Shown one piece after another: positions 1 to 4,978 of a stretch of 12,995 nucleotides of DNA (the stretch's first letter is position 1; each line of letters starts with the position of its first letter). A program made the translations under genes and the position numbers. The DNA is taken from the NCBI GenBank assembly GCA_947628325.1, contig CANQZL010000023.1, positions 1-12,995 of the forward strand, in the 5' to 3' direction. The notes below the pieces were generated by a model that was given only the letters and a program-made list of their open reading frames with translations, did not search any database and had not been told where the DNA came from. This DNA comes from an uncultured Bacilli bacterium. GTDB taxonomy: Bacteria > Bacillota_I > Bacilli_A > RF39 > UBA660.

Positions 1-10
1 TAAAATAAAT

Positions 11-49
11 TTTGTTCAAGTTTTCATGACTATGTGTGCCTTGAACGAA
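11..49 (+). other. Inverted repeat (possible leader stem-loop)
   Basis: Positions 11-20 pair with 40-49 to form a 10-bp stem (one G-U pair) around a 19-nt loop, just before the Shine-Dalgarno of the metallophosphoesterase. No U-tract follows, so it does not look like an intrinsic terminator. It could be a leader structure or the tail of an upstream element cut off by the window edge. The function is unknown. Confidence 0.35.
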
Positions 50-70
50 GTGAAAGGAATGATGGTTTTT

Positions 71-1006
71 ATGAAAAACGAAAATACTAGATCAATGAGA
101 TATATTAAAGAGGAAGAAGTAAAAGACGAAGAAGTTATAGAAAATGTAGCCAAAAAAAGTTCTTTGTTAAAAAAGATTTTAATAAGTTGTATAATAATTC
201 TTATTTTAATAGGATGCTATGCTAGTTTTATTGAAACTAATTGGATAAGTGTAAAAGAATATAAAGTATCTTCAAATATATTACCTAAATCTTTTCATGG
301 TCTTAAGATTGTTCAATTTTCTGATATTCATTATGGTACAACAATTAATAAAAAACAATTAGATAAAATAGTTAAAATGATTAATGAATTAAATCCTGAT
401 ATTATAATGTTTACAGGAGACTTAGTAGATAGCAATATTTCTATGACAGATGATATAGAAAATGAAATAAAAGATTCTTTAAGTAATTTAAAAGCTACTT
501 TATATAAATATGCTATATATGGTAATGAAGATATTAATAATGAAAAATATAAAGATATTATAAATAGTATAGATTTTATTTTATTAGATGATGAATCTAA
601 ATTACTTTATTATAATGATAATAATCCTATTGTTATAACAGGATTTAAAACAATATCAGAAAATCCTAAATATGAAATACTAGGAAATAAAATAGATGAA
701 TTAGATACGACAAATTTATATAAAATAGTTTTATGTCATGAACCAGATGCTATAGATTATTTTACTAATTATAATCCTAATTTAGTATTATCTGGTCATT
801 CTCTAGGAGGTATTATTAAGATTCCATTTTTTAACCCATTATTTTTACCTGAAACAAGCAAAAAGTATTATGAAGATTATTATCGAATAGATAATACTGA
901 CTTTTATATTTCAAATGGTCTTGGTACTTCAAATATAAAAATAAGATTAAATAATCGCCCTTCTATTAATTTATATAGATTATTTGTTGAGAATGATAAC
1001 AATTAA
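71..1006 (+). CDS. Membrane-anchored metallophosphoesterase (YkuE/YaeI-like), altered active site
   Basis: This is a calcineurin-like phosphoesterase of the YkuE/YaeI type, a family that cleaves phosphoester bonds (in known members often of envelope lipids) using two metal ions. Counting from the chosen start (311 aa), an acidic N-terminal tail of about 35 residues precedes one transmembrane helix (about 36-53), then the enzyme domain. Motif I reads SDIHYG (D85, H87) and motif II TGDLVD (D117, D120). The later motifs deviate: the usual GNHD is GNED, and the usual GHTHGG is GHSLGG, so the catalytic His and one metal-binding His are missing. A HEPD motif lies between them. I chose ATG 71 because AAAGGA at 53-58 is too close to the ATGs at 59 and 62. 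An in-frame ATG at 26 would add 15 residues. The domain probably faces outward. The fold call is safe; activity is uncertain. Confidence 0.85.
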   Translation: MKNENTRSMRYIKEEEVKDEEVIENVAKKSSLLKKILISCIIILILIGCYASFIETNWISVKEYKVSSNILPKSFHGLKIVQFSDIHYGTTINKKQLDKIVKMINELNPDIIMFTGDLVDSNISMTDDIENEIKDSLSNLKATLYKYAIYGNEDINNEKYKDIINSIDFILLDDESKLLYYNDNNPIVITGFKTISENPKYEILGNKIDELDTTNLYKIVLCHEPDAIDYFTNYNPNLVLSGHSLGGIIKIPFFNPLFLPETSKKYYEDYYRIDNTDFYISNGLGTSNIKIRLNNRPSINLYRLFVENDNN

Positions 1007-1035
1007 AAATAAGCTTAAATTTTAAGCTTATTTTT
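1005..1035. terminator. Bidirectional intrinsic terminator
   Basis: A perfect 15-bp inverted repeat (1005-1019 with 1021-1035) has AAGCTT in each arm and A/T tracts at both ends, so an RNA from either strand forms a hairpin ending in U residues. It lies between two convergent genes. It overlaps the stop codon of the plus-strand phosphoesterase at 1004-1006 and the stop of the minus-strand coat gene at 1034-1036. Confidence 0.85.
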
Positions 1036-1471
1036 AAACACATTCTACATAAGTATCAGTTAAACATCTTATAGCACATAGGCATCCTAAATCCATTGTA
1101 AATACTGAATTAGTTGTAACAAATGGATATAAACTTGTTGGATCTGGGTTGTCTTGTAATACTCTAAAAGTACAACAATTATTTTCTATTTTCTCTACTC
1201 TAAATACTACAGAACAAGTTGCAGAAGTAGTCCCATCACAAGAAGCTGTTGAATCTTTAGTTACTGGCATACTCCAAGGAGTACCATTACTACCACAAGT
1301 ATATAACATTACTGGCCTTGTATTACATACTAAGCAAGTTGGTCCTCCCCCAAGCATTGGTCTATCACAAGAATCTAGACAACTATCTACACAAGCATTT
1401 TGTTGTAAAACAAGAATAACACTTAATATCTCTGCTAAAGAATTATTACTTTCATTGTCATTACAGCACAT
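1034..1471 (-). CDS. Spore coat protein, CotY/CotZ family
   Basis: This 145-residue, Cys-rich protein resembles CotY/CotZ, which in Bacillus species form the disulfide-linked outer crust of the spore coat (or the exosporium). It has 16 cysteines. The C-terminal half carries family-like segments: FRVEKIENNCCTFRVL near the middle and MDLGCLCAIRCL near the end. Its length matches B. subtilis CotZ (about 150 aa). The start is ATG 1471, placed behind AAAGGGTGA. A GTG at 1480 is in frame but lies inside the Shine-Dalgarno itself. The gene is monocistronic and is closed by the hairpin at 1005-1035. A sequence like a mother-cell sigma-factor promoter lies upstream (1503-1530). CotY and CotZ cannot be told apart from sequence alone, so no symbol is given. 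Confidence 0.88.
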   Translation of the reverse strand: MCCNDNESNNSLAEILSVILVLQQNACVDSCLDSCDRPMLGGGPTCLVCNTRPVMLYTCGSNGTPWSMPVTKDSTASCDGTTSATCSVVFRVEKIENNCCTFRVLQDNPDPTSLYPFVTTNSVFTMDLGCLCAIRCLTDTYVECV

Positions 1472-1502
1472 ATATCTCACCCTTTCATATATATCTCACT
1501 AT

Positions 1503-1530
1503 TAATTTATGATACTTTTAAAAAATAGTG
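1503..1530 (-). promoter_or_regulatory. Putative sporulation (SigE/SigK-like) promoter of the coat gene
   Basis: On the minus strand, CATAAATTA (1511 to 1503) fits the CATAnnnTA -10 consensus of mother-cell sigma factor SigK exactly. CACT (1530 to 1527) sits 15 bp upstream as a possible -35 (consensus mACm, last base off). Transcription would start about 25 nt before the ATG, leaving a short leader with the Shine-Dalgarno. The motifs are short, so this is inference supported mainly by the downstream coat gene. Confidence 0.45.
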
Positions 1531-1546
1531 CTATTTTGTTAGTGCT
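1526..1546. repeat. Direct repeat TAGTGCT between divergent promoters
   Basis: TAGTGCT occurs at 1526-1532 and again at 1540-1546, 14 bp apart. The first copy sits inside a near-palindrome, AAAATAGTGCTATTTT (1522-1537). The location between two divergent genes would suit an operator, but two short AT-rich copies are weak evidence. Confidence 0.3.
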
Positions 1547-1568
1547 TTTATTTTTTTTAAATATATAG

Positions 1569-1574
1569 TATAAT
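1569..1574 (+). promoter_or_regulatory. -10 box (TATAAT) for the EIIB-like gene
   Basis: A consensus TATAAT lies 19 bp before the ATG of the EIIB-like gene. No good -35 is visible (TTTTAT at 1546-1551 is the best at 17-bp spacing). A SigA-type promoter is likely because the upstream gene is divergent and this gene needs its own start. Confidence 0.5.
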
Positions 1575-1593
1575 TTTTAACAGGTGATATGAT

Positions 1594-1911
1594 ATGGAAT
1601 GGATACATTATGTAATAATACTTGCTGTATTAATTATTATTTGTTTAGTAGTAATGAAGTTAAATCAAAAAGACTTTTCTTCAGAAGTTAATAAATTAAT
1701 TAAATATTTAGGTGGTAAAGATAACATCATAAATGCAGAATGTAATATGTCAAGATTTAAAGTAATATTAAAAGATGTTACATTAGTAGATAAAGATGGT
1801 ATTCAAAAACTTGGTGCTAAAGGAATTGTTGAAATAGACAATCAACTTAAAATAATATTTGGTAAGGATGCTAAGCAATTAAAAGAATGTATTAAAGATA
1901 TAATAAAGTAA
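1594..1911 (+). CDS. Membrane-tethered PTS EIIB-like domain protein, phospho-Cys displaced
   Basis: This 105-residue protein has one N-terminal transmembrane helix (about 5-21) followed by a single domain resembling glucose-family PTS EIIB. Family-like segments are KYLGGKDNIINAEC, then LVDKDGIQKLGAKGIVEI and a closing IIFGKDAKQLKECI. In true EIIB proteins a Cys two residues before the TRLR motif accepts phosphate from EIIA (for example DACITRLR in E. coli PtsG). Here the aligned stretch is ECNMSRFK, so the phospho-acceptor position is Asn and a Cys lies one residue earlier. No EIIC or EIIA gene is nearby. It may therefore be a sensory or scaffolding relative rather than a transporter part. 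The Shine-Dalgarno AGGTG (1582-1586) fits ATG 1594. A terminator follows directly, so the gene is monocistronic. The domain call is fairly sure; the function is unknown. Confidence 0.75.
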   Translation: MEWIHYVIILAVLIIICLVVMKLNQKDFSSEVNKLIKYLGGKDNIINAECNMSRFKVILKDVTLVDKDGIQKLGAKGIVEIDNQLKIIFGKDAKQLKECIKDIIK

Positions 1912-1933
1912 ACATTTAAATGTTTATTTTTTT
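1909..1933 (+). terminator. Intrinsic terminator of the EIIB-like gene
   Basis: The 18-bp palindrome TAAACATTTAAATGTTTA (1909-1926) includes the stop codon and is followed by seven T residues. The stem has low GC but the U-tract is clear. The complementary strand's arm also contains the stop codon of the convergent 92-aa gene, but its trailing T-tract is poor. Confidence 0.7.
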
Positions 1934-2202
1934 ATTTCATAATCTAAAATATCATCAAAATATATTTTTTGATTATTTATATTAATAAAATAATTATCTT
2001 TACATAGTATTAATTTTTCATTACTTGTTTTATCTTTTGTTTTTATAGTTACATTTAATTTATTATAGTAACCATTATTATCAAACTTACTTTTTAATTC
2101 CTTTAAACTTTTAGTTTTAGTATTTCTTTCAGCATGAAAATAATCTTCGTTATTTTTAATTTCTTTATCTATTTTATTAGCAAAAACACTAGGTAATTTC
2201 AT
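1924..2202 (-). CDS. Hypothetical protein, 92 aa
   Basis: I do not recognise this protein. It is small and rich in Lys and Asn, with no signal peptide, membrane helix or cysteine cluster. It has a single Cys near residue 67. The N-terminal half is charged and probably helical (about residues 7-40). The C-terminal half has beta-like segments ending in YFDDILDYEI. It is probably a soluble cytoplasmic protein. The gene is supported by a strong Shine-Dalgarno, AGGAGGAAT, 7 nt from the ATG, and by a compact fit between its own upstream region and the terminator palindrome at 1909-1926, which overlaps its stop codon. It is monocistronic and divergent from the SEDS gene. The coding call is good; nothing in its context names a function. 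Confidence 0.75.
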   Translation of the reverse strand: MKLPSVFANKIDKEIKNNEDYFHAERNTKTKSLKELKSKFDNNGYYNKLNVTIKTKDKTSNEKLILCKDNYFININNQKIYFDDILDYEIKK

Positions 2203-2224
2203 ATTTATTCCTCCTAAATAAGTA

Positions 2225-2252
2225 TATGTATAAAATATATTATTTTTGACAA
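2225..2252 (-). promoter_or_regulatory. Possible SigA promoter of the 92-aa gene
   Basis: Minus-strand TTGTCA (2252 to 2247) and TACATA (2230 to 2225) are separated by 16 bp and lie about 22 bp before the ATG. The -10 is poor in this AT-rich gap, so this is a modest call. Confidence 0.3.
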
Positions 2253-2262
2253 TTATAATAAT

Positions 2263-3288
2263 ATGAAAACATTATTTAAGAATAAATATTTAATAATAAT
2301 ACCAATTTTAATACTTAATATAATTAGTTTAGTATATTTATATCATACAGAATATTTCAATAAACAATTAGCTTTTATTATATTAGGTATTATTATTTTT
2401 GGTATATGTACTAAATTAAACTATAAAATTATTAATAAATGTTCTAAATACTTTTATTTTATTTCTCTTTTTTTACTGGGATTAGTTTTAGTTATCGGAA
2501 GAGAAATACATGGTGCTAAAGCTTGGCTTCATATAGCTAATATTTCTATTCAACCAAGTGAAATAGCCAAATTAGCTTTAATATTTTATTTAATTAAATT
2601 AGCTAATGATAAGAAAAATATTATCTATTTACTATTAGTAACATTAATACCTTCAGTATTAACTTTTTTAGAGCCAGATACTGGAGCTATTATTATATTT
2701 GTAATAATTTTTTTATCAGTATTAAAATATACTAAATTAAATAAAAAATTTATTTTGATAAGTTTATTTTTAATACTATTATTTATTAGTACTAATATAT
2801 TTTTATATTTTATGAATAAAGACGTTTTAATTAATATATATGGTACTAGTTTATTTTATCGTATTGATAGATTAATATCTTTTAAGAATCAAGATAATAT
2901 ACAAATGATTAATTCTTTAATATCGATTGGTTCCCATAAGTTAATTTATATACCAGAAAGTCATAATGATTTTATATTTGCAGGAATAATTAGTAAATAT
3001 AATTCTTTTATTTTTATATTAGTAATAATTAGTTATATCTTAATTTTTATTTATTATCTAAATAATTTAAATAAGAAAAAAAACATATCTAATATGTTAA
3101 ATTTTATAATATTAAATATGTTATTATTTCAAGTTTTTTATAATATTTTAATGAATTTATCTTTATTACCTATAATTGGTATTCCTTTACCATTTTTAAG
3201 TTATGGTGGTTCTTATTTAATTACGTTATATATTTTAATTGGTTTTTCAGTTAACTTAAATATTCATTCTAATAAAAAAATGGTCTAA
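2263..3288 (+). CDS. SEDS family peptidoglycan polymerase (RodA/FtsW/SpoVE-like), shortened loop
   Basis: This polytopic membrane protein of 341 aa belongs to the SEDS family, glycosyltransferases that polymerise lipid II into glycan strands together with a class B PBP. Conserved elements appear in order: GAKAWLHI (84-91), QPSEIAKL (97-104), LEPDTG (136-141), PESHNDFIFA (231-240) and IPLPFLSYGGS (307-317). Asp236 in the NDF motif corresponds to the catalytic Asp of RodA and FtsW. It is shorter than usual (about 370-400 aa). The stretch normally running from the GSGG-type motif through a Gly-rich segment to PEAHTDF is collapsed to GSHKLIYIPESHNDF, and the GEE that usually follows is absent. 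No Shine-Dalgarno is visible before ATG 2263. The 3' end overlaps the convergent coat-like gene by 20 bp. RodA, FtsW and SpoVE cannot be separated here; the coat-gene neighbourhood makes a sporulation role possible. Confidence 0.88.
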   Translation: MKTLFKNKYLIIIPILILNIISLVYLYHTEYFNKQLAFIILGIIIFGICTKLNYKIINKCSKYFYFISLFLLGLVLVIGREIHGAKAWLHIANISIQPSEIAKLALIFYLIKLANDKKNIIYLLLVTLIPSVLTFLEPDTGAIIIFVIIFLSVLKYTKLNKKFILISLFLILLFISTNIFLYFMNKDVLINIYGTSLFYRIDRLISFKNQDNIQMINSLISIGSHKLIYIPESHNDFIFAGIISKYNSFIFILVIISYILIFIYYLNNLNKKKNISNMLNFIILNMLLFQVFYNILMNLSLLPIIGIPLPFLSYGGSYLITLYILIGFSVNLNIHSNKKMV

Positions 3289-3475
3289 GTCCATAAGCAT
3301 ATCCTGGTCCATATCCATAATTTGGTCCATAAGGATATGGTCCTTGATTAGCAATAATAGGACGAGGCCTACTTACACCAACAGCAGCCCCACCTACTAA
3401 AGCCCCTGTTATAAATGGTAAAACAAAACCACCACCAACTACTCGGCCATCTCTTGGATAATTAGTATAATACAT
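3269..3475 (-). CDS. Small Gly/Tyr-rich coat-like protein
   Basis: This 68-residue protein has a short polar N-terminus (MYYTNYPRDGR) and a Gly-rich hydrophobic segment, VVGGGFVLPFITGALVGGAA (about 12-31). A Pro/Gly/Tyr-rich tail with repeated GPNYGYGPGYAYG-type sequence follows. Such compositions are common in small spore coat and spore-surface proteins of Firmicutes; family membership is inferred from composition only. The start is ATG 3475 because AAGGAG (3489 to 3484) is 8 nt upstream. The in-frame ATGs at 3496 and 3493 lie before the Shine-Dalgarno. The gene follows tyrS but is separated from it by the hairpin at 3480-3517. Its 3' end overlaps the convergent SEDS gene, and no terminator is visible. 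Confidence 0.72.
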   Translation of the reverse strand: MYYTNYPRDGRVVGGGFVLPFITGALVGGAAVGVSRPRPIIANQGPYPYGPNYGYGPGYAYGLRPFFY

Positions 3476-3479
3476 TTTA

Positions 3480-3517
3480 AAAACTCCTTTCATCATATTT
3501 TATGATAAGGAGTTTTT
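3480..3517 (-). terminator. tyrS terminator whose 3' arm is the next gene's Shine-Dalgarno
   Basis: AAAACTCCTT (3480-3489) pairs with AAGGAGTTTT (3507-3516), and ATCAT (3492-3496) pairs with ATGAT (3502-3506), leaving a 2-nt bulge and an ATTTT loop. In RNA of the minus strand this makes a hairpin ending in UUUUU, suitable for ending tyrS transcripts. Its 3' arm contains AAAGGAG, the Shine-Dalgarno of the coat-like gene, so read-through RNA would have that site masked. Confidence 0.7.
3496..3504 (-). promoter_or_regulatory. Possible mother-cell sigma -10 for the coat-like gene
   Basis: Minus-strand CATAAAATA (3504 to 3496) matches CATAnnnTA and lies in the loop region of the terminator hairpin. 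A start about 7 nt downstream would begin the RNA near the Shine-Dalgarno, leaving out the masking 5' arm. I see no convincing -35, so this is weak. Confidence 0.3.
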
Positions 3518-3558
3518 ATTTGCTATTTTCCAGTTAAATTTTAGATAGATATTTTAAG

Positions 3559-4794
3559 TTATTCAAATATTCCTAAATATTGTTTTTTCTTACCTTTTCT
3601 AATAACTAATACTTTTCCTTCAATAGCCATTTCTTTATTAATAATCTTATTTTCATCTGTCATTTTTTCATTATTAATAGAAATAGCCTTACTATTAAGC
3701 ATTTCTCTTGCTTCTCTTCTTGATGTACAGATTCCATTATCTACTAATAAGTCAATTAGTTTAATTTCATCTTTTAAATTAATAGATGGTACCATTTTCA
3801 TACCAAGCATTATATCTTTAGCTGATAATCCATTTAAATCACCACCAAATAGTGCTTCACTAATTTGAACAGCTTTATTAAATTCTTCTTCACCATGTAA
3901 ATCAGTAATAATTGCTTTTGCTAAAGCTTTTTGAGCTATTCTCTTCTCAGGGCATTCTAAGTGTTGTTTTTCAATATCCATTATTTCATCTGGTGTTAAA
4001 AAAGTAAGCATTTTCAAATATGTAATAATCATTGAATCTTCAAGACCAATACAGTATTGATATAATTCATAACTAGATGTTTTATTTTTATCTAACCATA
4101 AAGCATTACCTTCTGTTTTACCAAATTTCTTACCTTGTGAATCAGTAACTAAAGGCATTACCATGCCATAAACTTCTTTATCTAATTTCTTACGAATAAG
4201 TTCTATTCCTGAAGTAATATTACCCCATTGATCTGATCCTGCAACTTGTAAAGTTACACCTCTATTTTCATATAAATATAAAAAGTCTAGTGCTTGGAGA
4301 ATCATATAACTAAATTCAGCATAAGTAATACCAGATTCTAATCTACTTTTAACTTTATCTTTAGCAAGCATATAACCAATATTAAAAAACTTACCATAGT
4401 CTCTTAAGAAATCTAAAACATTAATATCTTTTGTCCAATCATAATTATTAACTACTTCAAAACCAAATATATCTTCAGCTTGTTTCTTTAATCCTTTGAT
4501 ATTTTTCTCTACTTCTTCTTTGGTAATCATTGGTCTTTCGGCATTAGGTTTAGGATCTCCAATTAATCCTGTAGCTCCACCAACTAATAATATAGGATGG
4601 TGTCCATATTGTGCTAATCTTTTACTAATTAAAAATGATGAATAATGACCAATATGCATTGAATCAGCTGTTGGGTCTGTTCCAATATAAAAAGTCATTC
4701 CTCCTTTATTTAATTTATCAATTAATTCAGGACTACTAATATTTTGAATTAGTCCTCGCCATTTTAAATCTTCATATAAAGTCATTTTTTCCAT
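3559..4794 (-). CDS. tyrS: Tyrosyl-tRNA synthetase
   Basis: A class I aminoacyl-tRNA synthetase, it activates tyrosine with ATP and charges tRNA-Tyr in the cytoplasm. The 411-aa length is usual for bacterial TyrRS. The class I signature is HIGH at 47-50, tyrosine-site residues lie in GSDQWGN (186-192), and the KMSKS-equivalent is KFGKT (223-227) within GKKFGKTEGNALWLD. A C-terminal S4 RNA-binding domain spans about 342-410 (VDNGICTSRREAREML). The start at 4794 sits 7 nt after AAGGAGG. The gene is controlled by a T-box leader directly upstream (4814-4944), which senses uncharged tRNA-Tyr. It has its own promoter and ends at the hairpin at 3480-3517. No anomalies are seen in the protein. Confidence 0.98.
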   Translation of the reverse strand: MEKMTLYEDLKWRGLIQNISSPELIDKLNKGGMTFYIGTDPTADSMHIGHYSSFLISKRLAQYGHHPILLVGGATGLIGDPKPNAERPMITKEEVEKNIKGLKKQAEDIFGFEVVNNYDWTKDINVLDFLRDYGKFFNIGYMLAKDKVKSRLESGITYAEFSYMILQALDFLYLYENRGVTLQVAGSDQWGNITSGIELIRKKLDKEVYGMVMPLVTDSQGKKFGKTEGNALWLDKNKTSSYELYQYCIGLEDSMIITYLKMLTFLTPDEIMDIEKQHLECPEKRIAQKALAKAIITDLHGEEEFNKAVQISEALFGGDLNGLSAKDIMLGMKMVPSINLKDEIKLIDLLVDNGICTSRREAREMLNSKAISINNEKMTDENKIINKEMAIEGKVLVIRKGKKKQYLGIFE

Positions 4795-4813
4795 TATAAT
4801 TCCTCCTTAAAAT

Positions 4814-4871
4814 AAAAAAGTTCATAAATCTAAGGACTGATTTAACAGCGGTACCACCTTAGTTTATGAAC
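4814..4871 (-). terminator. Regulated terminator of the tyrS T-box
   Basis: On the minus strand GTTCATAAACTAAGG (4871 to 4857) pairs with CCTTAGATTTATGAAC (4835 to 4820) in a 15-bp stem with one bulged A, followed by six T residues (4819 to 4814). The T-box sequence lies in the loop and start of this hairpin, so antiterminator and terminator exclude each other. Confidence 0.88.
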
Positions 4872-4944
4872 TTATCATACACTTTATCTCTTAACGCGAG
4901 TAACGTTTTAGCTCCAGAGTCGTAAATTCCTTCATCGCTAATTA
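4814..4944 (-). promoter_or_regulatory. T-box riboswitch leader of tyrS (short form)
   Basis: The minus strand carries the diagnostic T-box AAGGTGGTACCGC (4860 to 4848). Its UGGU would pair with the ACCA end of uncharged tRNA-Tyr, whose discriminator base is A. Upstream is a short Stem I candidate: TTAGC (4939 to 4935) pairs with GCTAA (4911 to 4907), enclosing a TAC Tyr codon at 4924 to 4922 as candidate specifier. A second TAC lies at 4902 to 4900. Only about 85 nt separate the predicted transcript start from the T-box, much less than in classical T-box leaders. Uncharged tRNA would favour the antiterminator and tyrS expression. The T-box call is firm; the Stem I assignment is tentative. 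Confidence 0.9.
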
Positions 4945-4950
4945 AAATTC

Positions 4951-4978
4951 ATTATATCATTATATTTTTATTTGTCAA
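4951..4978 (-). promoter_or_regulatory. SigA promoter of the tyrS T-box leader
   Basis: Perfect consensus: TTGACA (4978 to 4973), a 16-bp spacer and TATAAT (4956 to 4951) on the minus strand. The start would fall near 4944. The -35 lies within the last codons and stop region of the upstream surface-protein gene (Phe-Asp-Lys-stop), so the two genes share DNA. Confidence 0.85.

Noticed and set aside
26..70. N-terminal extension of the phosphoesterase from ATG 26
   Set aside because: No Shine-Dalgarno precedes it and the stretch overlaps the stem-loop and the ribosome site used for a later ATG.
1149..1505. Open frame antisense to the CotZ-like gene
   Set aside because: It is a mirror of the Cys-rich coat gene, has no ribosome site, and the coat frame matches a known family.
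1594..1911. EIIB-like gene as a fragment of a broken PTS permease
   Set aside because: It has its own promoter box, ribosome site, N-terminal membrane helix and terminator, and no EIIC remnant lies on either side.
2246..2275. TTGACA followed at 18 bp by CATTAT at the start of the SEDS gene
   Set aside because: Transcription would start inside the coding region with no later in-frame start that keeps the first helix, so it is probably a chance match in AT-rich DNA.
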